Below are positions 7,379 through 15,352 of a DNA stretch of 21,279 nucleotides, piece by piece (the stretch's first letter is position 1; each line of letters opens with the position of its first letter). The notes beneath the pieces are model-generated. The model searched no databases. It was given only the letters and a program-made list of their open reading frames with translations, and was not told where the DNA came from. Made by a program: the position numbers and the translations under genes. The DNA is from an uncultured Campylobacter sp. (GTDB lineage: Bacteria; Campylobacterota; Campylobacteria; Campylobacterales; Campylobacteraceae), in NCBI RefSeq assembly GCF_905371695.1, contig NZ_CAJPMA010000022.1:1-21279 (forward strand), read 5' to 3'.

Positions 7379-9250
7379 TTAAACGGCTTTTACCATTATT
7401 TTAGTAAGAATTTTGCTAAATTTCGCGGGATCGTCGATCGCGATACCTTCGTTTATCTTCGCCATATCAAGAAGCAGAGCGCTCGCGTCGTAGATCGCGC
7501 TCGCGTCTTTTTCTAATTTTGCGAAAATTTCGTGCTCGGCGTTGATTTCAAGGATCGGCTTAACCTTCGGCAGATCGCTTTGCCCCATCTGTTTTAGCAT
7601 CGATTGCATCGCATAGTCGGGATCGTTTTTATCGTAGATTAATACCGCCGCAGACTCGCTTAGGCGGGAGCTTACGCGCACGTCTTTGACCTCGTCTTTT
7701 AAAATTTCACGCATTTTTACAAGAGTTTTTGCGACCTTACTTTCGTCCGCCTTGGCTTTTTCGTCTACCTTAGCATAGTCGTCTACGTCCGCATGTGAGA
7801 CCGATTTTATCGGAGTTTTATCAAATTCGGTTACCATCGGCATCACGATCGTATCGATCTCTTCGTCCATAATTAGAACTTCGACGTCGTTTTTCTTAAA
7901 GCTTTCTAAAAGCGGCGAGTTCTTAAGCATATTTTCATTATTTCCGCTGATAAAATAGATCGATTTTTGATCCGCTTTCATCGCGTCTTTATATTCTTTT
8001 AGGCTGACTAATCCGTCTCGTTTGCTTGATTTAAATAGACATAAATCTAAAATTTGCTCTTTATCGTTACCGAATCCGTAAAGCCCTTCTTTTAGTACTC
8101 TACCGAATAATGCGTAAAATTTTACGTATTTTTCGCGATCGCTCTCTTTTAGTTTGCCGAGCTCGCTTAAAATTTTCTTGACGCTTTGCTCTTTTACGCT
8201 GCGAAGTATCGCGTTTTCTTGTAAAATTTCGCGGCTAACGTTTAGCGGCAGATCCTCTACGTCGATCACGCCGCGCACGAAGCGTAAAAACGGCGGCAGT
8301 AGCTCTTTTGCGTCGTCGGTAATAAAAACTCGCTTAACGTAAAGCTTTACGCCGCTTTCGTAATCGACGCGAAATAGATCGAACGGCTGGACGCTCGGCA
8401 CATAAAATAGCGTCGAATACTCTATTTTGCCTTCGGCTTTGGTATGTATGTAAAGCAGCGGATCGGCGCTGTCATGGCTGATTTGCTTGTAAAAATCGGC
8501 GTATTCTTCGGGTTTTATGCCGGCCTTATTCATACGCCAAAGCGCGCTTGCGCGGTTGATCTGGACGTTGCGCGTCTCGTATTTTCCCTCTTTTTCGCCG
8601 TCTTTTGCGTCGCTAGCAGGCGCTATCCACTCCTCTTTATCCATAAAAATCGGATACGGAATGTGGTTTGAGTATTTTTTGATTATGTTTTCTAGCCTCC
8701 ACGCATCGGTAAACTCGTCGTCGTTTAAAAATAGCGTGATTTGCGTGCCGTGAGTATCTTTTTGCGCGTCCGAAATTTCGTAGCTTTTCGCGTCCGAGCT
8801 CCATTTATACGCGTGCTCATCGAGCGCTTTGCGGCTTACGACCTCGATTTTAGAAGCGACCATAAACGCCGAGTAAAAGCCCACGCCGAACTGTCCGATT
8901 AGCGAACTGTCCTTTTTGGCGTCGCCACTAAGGTTACTCAAAAAGCCCTTCGTCCCGCTGCGCGCGATCGTACCTAAATTCGTGATTAGCTCGTCTTTAT
9001 CCATGCCGATACCGTTATCGCTGATGCTTAGCGTTTTGGCGTCTTTGTCGATTTTCAGATCGATGCGCGGCGTATAAGTTAGGTTTTTGTATTTTTCGTC
9101 TGTCAAGGTTAGATAATTTAGCTTATCAAGCGCATCGGAAGCGTTAGATACGAGCTCGCGAAGGAAAATTTCCTTATTTGAGTAAAGCGAGTGTATCATT
9201 AAATTTAATAGGTCGTTAACCTCGGTTTGAAACTCGAATTTATCTGCCAT
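7379..9250 (-). CDS. htpG: Molecular chaperone HtpG (Hsp90 family)
   Basis: A 623-aa cytosolic ATP-dependent chaperone of normal bacterial length. The N-terminal GHKL ATPase domain shows RELVSNASDALDK (31-43; Glu32 and Asn36 are the catalytic Glu and Mg-binding Asn of the family), DNGIGM (78-83, adenine-binding Asp), LGTIARSGTKGF (92-103), the lid motif GQFGVGFYSAF (119-129) and HGTQITLFL. The middle domain carries LPLNVSREILQ, and the C-terminal dimerisation domain is present. The ATG at 9250 is preceded by AAGGAC. A -10 TATAAT lies at 9286-9281 with a 27-bp dyad just upstream of the -35 position. In C. jejuni htpG follows plsC-crcB; here a different small gene occupies that gap. Confidence 0.97.
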   Translation of the reverse strand: MADKFEFQTEVNDLLNLMIHSLYSNKEIFLRELVSNASDALDKLNYLTLTDEKYKNLTYTPRIDLKIDKDAKTLSISDNGIGMDKDELITNLGTIARSGTKGFLSNLSGDAKKDSSLIGQFGVGFYSAFMVASKIEVVSRKALDEHAYKWSSDAKSYEISDAQKDTHGTQITLFLNDDEFTDAWRLENIIKKYSNHIPYPIFMDKEEWIAPASDAKDGEKEGKYETRNVQINRASALWRMNKAGIKPEEYADFYKQISHDSADPLLYIHTKAEGKIEYSTLFYVPSVQPFDLFRVDYESGVKLYVKRVFITDDAKELLPPFLRFVRGVIDVEDLPLNVSREILQENAILRSVKEQSVKKILSELGKLKESDREKYVKFYALFGRVLKEGLYGFGNDKEQILDLCLFKSSKRDGLVSLKEYKDAMKADQKSIYFISGNNENMLKNSPLLESFKKNDVEVLIMDEEIDTIVMPMVTEFDKTPIKSVSHADVDDYAKVDEKAKADESKVAKTLVKMREILKDEVKDVRVSSRLSESAAVLIYDKNDPDYAMQSMLKQMGQSDLPKVKPILEINAEHEIFAKLEKDASAIYDASALLLDMAKINEGIAIDDPAKFSKILTKIMVKAV

Positions 9251-9273
9251 TGTTAGTCCTTTTGGTTAAAATT

Positions 9274-9300
9274 TTGGCAGATTATAGCACAGAGCGCTAA
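9274..9300. promoter_or_regulatory. Weak CIRCE-like (HrcA) site over the htpG -10
   Basis: Against the consensus TTAGCACTC-N9-GAGTGCTAA, the right half GAGCGCTAA (9292-9300) matches 8/9 and the left half TTGGCAGAT (9274-9282) matches 5/9 with exactly N9 between. It covers the -10, a position that would give repression. The poor left half keeps confidence low. Confidence 0.3.
9281..9286 (-). promoter_or_regulatory. Candidate htpG -10 box (TATAAT)
   Basis: GTGCTATAATC on the minus strand puts TATAAT at 9286-9281, about 30 bp before the htpG ATG. The -35 position (around 9304-9309) reads AAGAAA, not consensus, as is usual for Campylobacter vegetative promoters. Confidence 0.55.
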
Positions 9301-9310
9301 AAATTTCTTT

Positions 9311-9337
9311 AAACTTGATAAGATTACTATCAAGTTT
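9311..9337. promoter_or_regulatory. Perfect dyad upstream of htpG, HAIR-like (HspR) operator candidate
   Basis: AAACTTGATA (9311-9320) and TATCAAGTTT (9328-9337) are perfect inverted copies separated by 7 bp. The core CTTGA-N11-TCAAG has the spacing and outer bases of the HspR-binding HAIR element (CTTGAGT-N7-ACTCAAG). It lies immediately upstream of the htpG -35 position. Because it also starts 2 bp after the stop of the upstream gene, an intrinsic terminator is the competing reading, but no T-run follows the stem. Confidence 0.5.
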
Positions 9338-9338
9338 A

Positions 9339-10211
9339 TTAAAATTTAAATCGCAAAATTTTCTCGCTCTCGTAAAATTTAGCCTGCTCTTTCGTAAATT
9401 CGCAAAGATTTTTGTTTAGCGAATTTTTATCGCAAAGCCCGAAATTTAAAAGCGTTTTTATCATTTTATCGCTATCGATCGCGCAGGCTACCTTAATAAA
9501 ATTTTGAATTTCTTCGCTGTTTACGCCCGAAATTTCGCGCCGATTTAAAAGCTCGTTTAAAAACTTCTCTTGGTTTGCGTAAAATTTCGCAAATTCAGCT
9601 TCGTTTGTAAATTTTCTAACCTCCATGTCGGGCGCTGCGTTGGCGTTTGCGCTAAAACCGCTTTGCGTCAAAAATATAAGCGTATTGCCCGCGATGCCCG
9701 AAATCACCCCCGAAGCACCGGTGCCCATTTTTAAAATTTTGCTAAAAAGCCTAAAATTTTCACTTTCGTATGCTAGCTTTAAAGTCTGCTCTCCGTTCGC
9801 TTTCGCGCCATTTTCTAAAAGCAAGTCGGCTAATTTTACTATCTCGTCCTCGCTAAATCTCGACGTCGCTTCTATGCGAGACGCTAATACCGCGTCGAGC
9901 AAAGAGAGATTTCCGTCTATTTTATAGTTAAGCTCGGGTTTAAATTTTAGCATGGCCTTTATGCGCTCAAAGTCGAATTTTCCGCCTTGATATGCCTTCG
10001 CGTTTTGGATAAAAGGGGTAAAAAGCCGCTCTTTAAAAGCACCGAATTCGTCGTTTATTTTGCTTTTATTTTTTGCGGCGCAGGCTAAAATTTTATCCAG
10101 CTCGCGGTCAATCCGATCGTCTTGCGTATTTAGACTATAAAAAATGTCGAATTTTATATCGCACGCAAGCAGCGGTAGATAAAGAGTGAAAATAAATAGT
10201 AATTTTTTCAT
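9339..10211 (-). CDS. Putative periplasmic lipoprotein with ankyrin-like region
   Basis: This 290-aa protein starts MKKLLFIFTLYLPLLACDIKFD: positive residues, a hydrophobic core, then LLAC, an acceptable lipobox with Asp at +2 (in E. coli an inner-membrane retention signal; whether this holds here is unknown). Residues near 110-165 resemble an ankyrin repeat (LLDAVLASR...LADLLLENGAKAN...LKLAYESENFRLFSKIL), suggesting protein binding. The rest is helical, lysine-rich and unrecognised. No strong SD is visible before the ATG. It is transcribed with plsC (52-bp gap) and htpG, in the place where C. jejuni, as I recall, has crcB. No enzymatic function can be assigned. Confidence 0.6.
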   Translation of the reverse strand: MKKLLFIFTLYLPLLACDIKFDIFYSLNTQDDRIDRELDKILACAAKNKSKINDEFGAFKERLFTPFIQNAKAYQGGKFDFERIKAMLKFKPELNYKIDGNLSLLDAVLASRIEATSRFSEDEIVKLADLLLENGAKANGEQTLKLAYESENFRLFSKILKMGTGASGVISGIAGNTLIFLTQSGFSANANAAPDMEVRKFTNEAEFAKFYANQEKFLNELLNRREISGVNSEEIQNFIKVACAIDSDKMIKTLLNFGLCDKNSLNKNLCEFTKEQAKFYESEKILRFKF

Positions 10212-10263
10212 AAATTTTACTTGCTAGCAGAGCTTAAAATCGCGTCAATAAAAACATAAGATT

Positions 10264-10944
10264 TCATTTCGCGTTTCGATGCTCGTCTAAAACGGCTTGC
10301 ATTTTTTCGCGCGTAGCGTCTAGCCAGTCCGCTTTCGCGGTATCTACTAGATCAAGACAGACGATCTTTATCTCGCCGCCTTTAAAGCTAAAATTTTTGG
10401 CGTCTAAAATTTCGCTTCCGACGATCACCAAGGGTTGCACCTTTAAATTTAGCTTTTCGGCTAAAATTTTTGCTCCACCCTTAAACGGCAAGAGTTTGCC
10501 CGTAGCGCTTCTGGTGCCTTCCGGAAATATCGCCAAAACTCGCCCGTTAGCCACTCTATCCTTTGCGTCGGACAGCAACTTGATTAGCGATTGTTTATTC
10601 TCGCGCTCGACGGCTATCATTTTAGGTAAGCTTAAAATTTTGCCGATTATCGGGATTTTACCGATTTGAGCTTTGGATATCCAGCATAAATTCGCAGGAT
10701 GAATTTCTTCTAAAACCACGATGTCTAGCATACTTTGATGATTTATTAGGAGTAAATTCGCTTCTTTATTAAACTCTCCCTCCACGCTTAATCTATATCC
10801 GCCGAAAAATCTCTGCGTGCGTCCCCAAACGCGCCTGATAGCTCTATGATGGGCGTTAAACAGCCACATAAACAGCACGACAAAGCAGACGCTAATAACG
10901 AATTCGACCGCAAAAAACGCGGCTTTAATTCTTGACAAGATCAT
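10264..10944 (-). CDS. plsC: 1-acyl-sn-glycerol-3-phosphate acyltransferase (PlsC)
   Basis: A 226-aa inner-membrane acyltransferase that adds the second acyl chain to lysophosphatidic acid, giving phosphatidic acid for phospholipid synthesis. A hydrophobic N-terminal segment (about 9-29) is followed by the catalytic HX4D motif in NHQSMLD (His69, Asp74) and the glycerol-phosphate-binding motif FPEGTRS (140-146). Length is normal for the family. Its ATG at 10944 lies inside the preceding gene, overlapping it by 20 bp in another frame, so it depends on translational coupling at the end of the ctpA-pur operon. Confidence 0.93.
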   Translation of the reverse strand: MILSRIKAAFFAVEFVISVCFVVLFMWLFNAHHRAIRRVWGRTQRFFGGYRLSVEGEFNKEANLLLINHQSMLDIVVLEEIHPANLCWISKAQIGKIPIIGKILSLPKMIAVERENKQSLIKLLSDAKDRVANGRVLAIFPEGTRSATGKLLPFKGGAKILAEKLNLKVQPLVIVGSEILDAKNFSFKGGEIKIVCLDLVDTAKADWLDATREKMQAVLDEHRNAK

Positions 10945-12265
10945 CTTTTTTTACCCAGCCTATCTTGCCGTCTTTAAATAAAATTTTACGCCACTCTTCG
11001 CGGTCGCCTAAAATTTCGACGTTTTCTTTCGTGACGGAGGTATAAAATACGCTTGAATTTTTAGTAGGCAGTATCGTTACGTTTACTTGCGGTTTTAAAA
11101 CCGCCTTTCCGAACGGATTATAAGTATAAACCCCAAGCGCGATGAAAACGCCCGCGACGAAAAAGTAGCTAAAATTTCGCTTCAAAAGCGCCAAAATCAA
11201 AAATAACGCTACGCACGAATATATAGCGACGTTTTTGTAAAGGCTAAATTCGCTTTGCTTGGGATTTAATCCTATCTGCGTGCTAACTTCGTCCTCTTCG
11301 ACCGAAACCGGTAGCGAAAAGCTCTCGAATTTCGCCTTTTTTAGATTGTAGTAGTTAAAGTCGAGGCTTTTTTTATTTGGCTTAAATACGGCGAAATAAT
11401 ACGCGCTTTGCGAGCTAAAATCGCCGTTTATCGTATCTACGCCTTGTTTTAAAATGGTCGTATTTTGGATATTAAACGAGCCTAGATCGACGTTTTTACC
11501 GCGTAGCTCTACTACCATGATGTTATTCGTATCGTCGAATTTCGTGGTTTTAAATTTCTTTACTTCCAGACTATCGGCTACGATGCCGTTAAAGTTTTCG
11601 TCCGCGCGTAGCTCTCTAAATTTCGGCAAGAATAGATTTAAATTCGCGCTTTGATAATCCTCGCCGTTTCGTTTTAAGCTTAGGCTTACGCGCGCGCTCT
11701 TTGCGTCGATACTCTTAGCCATAAAGTAAAACGTCGCGGAATACGCGCCTACGTCGCTTTTTACCCACTCTAACGTCTTTTTATTTAGCCATTTTACGTT
11801 CGTTTCGTCTACGTCGGTTATAAACTCAAAATCCAATTCGTTTTGCGTATTCGCCGTAACTTCTAGGCTAAAAATTTCGCCCACGATCGCGTTTTTTGGA
11901 ATATTTGCGGCTTTTAGGATTAGCTCTTTGGGCTTAACGCGGTCGTAAATTTGAAAATCGGGAGTCGTAATATCGGGTTCGTCGGTGGGCACGATATTTT
12001 GCATTTGCTCGGGCGTTATGCGCTCGGGCTGCGGAGAGGCGAGTTTGGAGCTAATGTCGGGGTTGATTTCTCTTTGAGGGTTGGCTCCGCCTTTTTGATT
12101 TTGTAAATTCCTGTCAGTGCTACTCGGATGCGTTTGGGGTTTTAGTGGGGCACTCGTCGTTTTGTCTTCGCGCGCGCCGTTCATCATATCAAATACGCTA
12201 GGTTCGTCGTACGATACGCCAAACAAGCTCACGGCAAGAAAGAGCAAAGCTAAGAATCTTAGCAA
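10925..12265 (-). CDS. Periplasmic/inner-membrane protein with C-terminal SH3-like domain
   Basis: This 446-aa protein has a signal peptide (MLRFLALLFLAVSLFG), then a polar, Pro/Gln/Asn-rich, probably disordered stretch (about 25-105). A beta-rich region (about 110-330) resembles an immunoglobulin-like surface or periplasmic domain. Two hydrophobic helices (about 345-363 and 366-382) form a hairpin with very short cytoplasmic exposure. A C-terminal SH3b-like domain (about 392-446: VTILPTKNSS...EILGDREEWRKILFKDGKIGWVKKDDL) ends with the typical GWV. It overlaps purQ by 7 bp and plsC by 20 bp. It matches in position the C. jejuni periplasmic protein between purQ and plsC (Cj0515, from memory). 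SH3b domains often bind peptidoglycan or peptides, so a cell-envelope role is inferred. The layout also recalls BatD-type proteins, but I cannot confirm that. Confidence 0.7.
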   Translation of the reverse strand: MLRFLALLFLAVSLFGVSYDEPSVFDMMNGAREDKTTSAPLKPQTHPSSTDRNLQNQKGGANPQREINPDISSKLASPQPERITPEQMQNIVPTDEPDITTPDFQIYDRVKPKELILKAANIPKNAIVGEIFSLEVTANTQNELDFEFITDVDETNVKWLNKKTLEWVKSDVGAYSATFYFMAKSIDAKSARVSLSLKRNGEDYQSANLNLFLPKFRELRADENFNGIVADSLEVKKFKTTKFDDTNNIMVVELRGKNVDLGSFNIQNTTILKQGVDTINGDFSSQSAYYFAVFKPNKKSLDFNYYNLKKAKFESFSLPVSVEEDEVSTQIGLNPKQSEFSLYKNVAIYSCVALFLILALLKRNFSYFFVAGVFIALGVYTYNPFGKAVLKPQVNVTILPTKNSSVFYTSVTKENVEILGDREEWRKILFKDGKIGWVKKDDLVKN

Positions 12266-12924
12266 ACTAGCCCTTTTAGCATCTTTAGTCCATCATCCGC
12301 TCCTAAAAACTTCTCGCAGGCGCGCTCTGGGTGAGGCATGAGGCCGAATATCTTTTTGTTCTTATCGCAAATTCCAGCTACCTCGTCGACCGAGCCGTTT
12401 GGATTTAGCGTGGCGCCGTTTGCGTCGCAGTATTTTAGCAGTATCTGATCGTTATCATAGAGACCTTTTAACGTCGCTTCGTCAGCGTAAAAGTTACCCT
12501 CGCCGTGAGCGATTGGGATGTTTACGACCTCGCCGACGCTCAAATTTGATAGAAATTTATTTGTATTTGAAACCACTTTTAGATAGTGGTATTTTGAGAT
12601 GAAGCTTAAATTTTCGTTTCGTCTCATCGCGCCCGCGAGTAGTTTTAGCTCACACAGCATCTGAAAGCCGTTGCAAATTCCAAGCACGTATCCGCCTTTT
12701 TGCGCATGTTTTACAACCGCACTCATCGCCGGGCTAAATTTAGCAATAGCTGCCGTGCGTAGGTAGTCGCCGTAGCTAAATCCGCCCGGAAGTACGATAA
12801 GATCGGCATTTATCTCGCTTTCTTTGTGCCAGATTATCTGTGTCTGACAACCCAAAAGCTCAAAAGCGTACTTTGTATCTTGCTCGCAGTTCGTGCCTGG
12901 AAACAAAACGATGGCGACTTTCAT
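12259..12924 (-). CDS. purQ: Phosphoribosylformylglycinamidine synthase, glutaminase subunit PurQ
   Basis: The 221-aa class I glutamine amidotransferase subunit that supplies ammonia to PurL for FGAR to FGAM in purine synthesis, in complex with PurS. Motifs: VLFPGTNCEQD, LPGGFSYGDYLR (45-56), nucleophile Cys84 in GICNGFQML, and the His198/Glu200 pair in LMPHPE. I start it at the ATG at 12924, giving MKVAIVLFPG, the usual PurQ N-terminus and an ATGA overlap with the purS stop; an in-frame ATG at 12939 would add five residues inside purS. No purL is in the window. Confidence 0.95.
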   Translation of the reverse strand: MKVAIVLFPGTNCEQDTKYAFELLGCQTQIIWHKESEINADLIVLPGGFSYGDYLRTAAIAKFSPAMSAVVKHAQKGGYVLGICNGFQMLCELKLLAGAMRRNENLSFISKYHYLKVVSNTNKFLSNLSVGEVVNIPIAHGEGNFYADEATLKGLYDNDQILLKYCDANGATLNPNGSVDEVAGICDKNKKIFGLMPHPERACEKFLGADDGLKMLKGLVC

Positions 12925-13181
12925 TTTGCGCTCTCGCATTTATCGTTCAAATTTATCTCGTAGTCCTCAATGACGGTGTTTGCGAGCAATTCCTCACACA
13001 TTTTGGTGAGCTCCTTGCGCGCTTCGTCTTTGCTTGCGGCGTTTATGTCTAGCACAATTTGTTTGCCTATTCGCACGCCGCTTACGTTGTTAAATCCAAG
13101 CGATCCGAGCGCGTGCTCGACAGCCTTTCCTTGCGGGTCTAAAACGCCGTTTTTTAGGGATACGTTGATGATAGCTTTCAT
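12921..13181 (-). CDS. purS: Phosphoribosylformylglycinamidine synthase subunit PurS
   Basis: An 86-aa small subunit of the three-part FGAM synthase, which bridges PurQ and the small PurL found in Gram-positive, archaeal and epsilon-type lineages. The sequence shows the PurS pattern: beta strand MKAIINVSLKNGVLDPQGKAVEHALGSLGF, then VSGVRIGKQIVLDI and a C-terminal helix with LLANTVIEDYEI. It starts 1 bp after the purC stop and overlaps purQ by ATGA. Its presence predicts a short PurL elsewhere in the genome. Confidence 0.94.
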   Translation of the reverse strand: MKAIINVSLKNGVLDPQGKAVEHALGSLGFNNVSGVRIGKQIVLDINAASKDEARKELTKMCEELLANTVIEDYEINLNDKCESAK

Positions 13182-13182
13182 T

Positions 13183-13899
13183 TTAAACCTTAGATAAAAT
13201 TCTTTTTAAAACTTCTTCGTAGGCGACTTTTACATTGCCAAGATCCTGACGGAATCTATCTTTGTCGAGTTTTTCGTTCGTAGTCGCGTCCCAAAAGCGG
13301 CAGCTATCCGGACTAATCTCGTCTGCTAGCAGGATATTTCCGTCCTTATCGACGCCGAATTCGACTTTAAAATCGACTAGTTTTAAATTTCTGTCTGCGA
13401 AAAATTTAAAGAGGATAGCGTTTATCTCGCGGCCCATGTGTTTTAGTCTGTCAAGGTCGTTTTCGCTCTTAACTAAGCCCATGATTAGGCAGTGTTCGTC
13501 GTTTACGAGCGGATCGTGCAGATCGTCGTTTTTGTAGTAAAACTCCACCAATGGAAACGACAAAACCGTGCCTTCTTTTATCGCGAGGCGCTTCGTTAGC
13601 GAGCCGGTTGCGATGTTTCTCACGACCACTTCAAGCGGGATGATTTCGCATTTTTTCACGAGCTGTTCGGTGTCGCTTAGAGTTTCGACCAGGTGGGTCG
13701 GGATACCTTTTTCTTTTAAAAGATTAAAAAGCTGCGTCGAAATTTTATTATTTAGAGCACCTTTACCTGCTTCGTTGCCTCTTTTTTGCGCATCAAAGGC
13801 GGTTAGATCGTCTTTAAATTCCGCTATTAGTAAGTTCGCATCATCCGTTGCGAACATCTTTTTTCCCTTGCCCTCGTAGATCAGCTCTTTTTTTTGCAT
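13183..13899 (-). CDS. purC: Phosphoribosylaminoimidazole-succinocarboxamide synthase (SAICAR synthetase)
   Basis: A 238-aa ATP-dependent ligase joining CAIR and aspartate to form SAICAR. Family motifs present: ELIYEGKGKKMF (5-16, phosphate loop), FDAQKRGNEAGKGALNNKIS (34-53), PLEVVVRNIATGSLTKR and the metal/substrate motif DEISPDSCRFWD. The length is that of the short bacterial PurC. The ATG at 13899 has GGAG about 8 bp upstream and lies 10 bp after the ctpA stop, so it is probably cotranscribed with it. Confidence 0.96.
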   Translation of the reverse strand: MQKKELIYEGKGKKMFATDDANLLIAEFKDDLTAFDAQKRGNEAGKGALNNKISTQLFNLLKEKGIPTHLVETLSDTEQLVKKCEIIPLEVVVRNIATGSLTKRLAIKEGTVLSFPLVEFYYKNDDLHDPLVNDEHCLIMGLVKSENDLDRLKHMGREINAILFKFFADRNLKLVDFKVEFGVDKDGNILLADEISPDSCRFWDATTNEKLDKDRFRQDLGNVKVAYEEVLKRILSKV

Positions 13900-13909
13900 G
13901 TTAGCTCCT

Positions 13910-15211
13910 TTATTGCTTGATTTTTAGTACTTTTATAGCGTCTATCGCCGTTTTTAGCTGAATATCGTCATCTATTTTTTTCTGCGTTATTATCGTTTTC
14001 TCATCGCTCTGAGAGGTTGCGTTAGCGTCTTTTTGTACGTCTATTTTGCTTAATTCGCTTTGCAGATGCGCTTTTAGCTCGTTTTCTTTAATATTAAACG
14101 CGCTAGCCTCGCTTTGCGGTACTTTACCAGGATACACGACGAGATCCGGTACTACGCCCACGGCCTGTATGGTACGCCCGCTAGGTAGGTAATAGCGCGC
14201 TATCGTTAAGCGAAGCGCTTCTTTGTCGTCTATCGGCAAGATCACTTGCACGCTGCCTTTACCGAACGTATTTTCGCCTACGACTACGGCGCGTTTACTA
14301 TCTTGTAGCGAGCCGCTTACGATCTCGCTCGCGCTCGCGCTCCCGCCGTTAACTAGTACTACAAGCGGGAGTTTGCTTATGGTAGCGCTAGGGCTCGCTC
14401 TATATTCGCTATTTTCGTTAGCGTCGCGTCCTTTTTGAGAGACGATAACGCCGTTATCGACGAACATATCAACTAGCTTTACCGCTTGATCCAACAAACC
14501 CCCGGGATTATTTCGCAGATCCAAGATTATACCGTCCGCTTTGGAGTATTTTTTAATAAATTCGCGCGCTTTTGAAGCGACGTTTTTATCAAAATTCGTA
14601 ATCCTTAAATAAAGTATATTTTCGTTTTCTATCATCTTAGCATAAACAGACTCTACCTTAATGATATCTCTAATAATCTTTACGTCAAACGGCTTTTGCT
14701 CTCCTTTTCGTAAAATCGTAACCGTAATAGGAGTTTTTGGTTTTCCACGCATTTTACTAACCGCATCGTCGATCGTCATTCCGATAGTAGAATTTCCGTC
14801 GATTCTAAGTATTATATCGCCCGCTTTAATGCCCGCTTTATCCGCAGGAGTATCCTCTATCGGCGAAATAACCGTAATAGCGCTATCTTTCATGCCTATC
14901 GTTATACCAAGCCCGCCAAATTCCCCGTTAGTTTGTACTTGCATATCCTTAAATGCCTTTTCGTTCAAAAAGCTTGAATGCGCATCTAGGTTTTGCATTA
15001 ACCCCGCGATCGTTTTATCTATTAATTCTTTAAATTTTATATCGTCTACGTAGTATTTCTCGACGGTTGAAAGGGTTTTCGTAAGTTTCGTAAGCGCTTC
15101 TAGTCTAACGTTTGCTTCGTCTTCGCTTTTTGCGTGTAAATAAGCGCCGATTATCGCTCCGATAGCCGCTACCGCAAGTAATTTGCGCAGCGAAAATTTT
15201 AGATTGCTCAA
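13910..15211 (-). CDS. ctpA: Carboxyl-terminal processing protease (S41 family)
   Basis: A 433-aa periplasmic serine protease cleaving C-termini of envelope proteins. The frame begins at a TTG (15211) with AGGGAGA 5 bp upstream, giving MSNLKFSLRKLLAVAAIGAIIGAYLHA, a signal peptide or anchor; no better in-frame ATG precedes it. A PDZ domain (about 97-185) carries GGLGITIG and KAGIKAGDIILRIDG. The S41 core shows DLRNNPGGLLDQAV (231-244) and GGSASASEIVSG. Ser293 and Lys318 (in GENTFGKGS) are spaced 25 residues apart as in the Ser/Lys dyad of CtpB and Prc. It is the first gene of the ctpA-purCSQ-SH3-plsC run and divergent from clpB. Confidence 0.94.
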   Translation of the reverse strand: MSNLKFSLRKLLAVAAIGAIIGAYLHAKSEDEANVRLEALTKLTKTLSTVEKYYVDDIKFKELIDKTIAGLMQNLDAHSSFLNEKAFKDMQVQTNGEFGGLGITIGMKDSAITVISPIEDTPADKAGIKAGDIILRIDGNSTIGMTIDDAVSKMRGKPKTPITVTILRKGEQKPFDVKIIRDIIKVESVYAKMIENENILYLRITNFDKNVASKAREFIKKYSKADGIILDLRNNPGGLLDQAVKLVDMFVDNGVIVSQKGRDANENSEYRASPSATISKLPLVVLVNGGSASASEIVSGSLQDSKRAVVVGENTFGKGSVQVILPIDDKEALRLTIARYYLPSGRTIQAVGVVPDLVVYPGKVPQSEASAFNIKENELKAHLQSELSKIDVQKDANATSQSDEKTIITQKKIDDDIQLKTAIDAIKVLKIKQ

Positions 15212-15310
15212 ATTTTCTCCCTAAAATTAAAATAGGCGTAATTTTAGTCGTTTTTGCCTAAAAAAAGGATAAATTTTAAAATATCTCGGCGTTATAAAAT
15301 TCTCAAATTT

Positions 15311-15337
15311 TTAGCACTCATAGTATTAGAGCGATAA
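15311..15337. promoter_or_regulatory. CIRCE-like operator (HrcA binding site) upstream of clpB
   Basis: Left half TTAGCACTC (15311-15319) is a 9/9 match to the CIRCE consensus, followed by exactly N9 and the right half GAGCGATAA (15329-15337), 7/9 to GAGTGCTAA. It ends 15 bp before the clpB -35. HrcA bound here would place clpB with other heat-shock genes repressed by HrcA. Confidence 0.8.
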
Positions 15338-15352
15338 AAATTTTTAAAAACC

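Noticed and set aside
12925..12939. Upstream in-frame ATG for purQ (adds MRERK)
   Set aside because: It lies within purS; the ATG at 12924 gives the standard PurQ N-terminus and the typical ATGA overlap.
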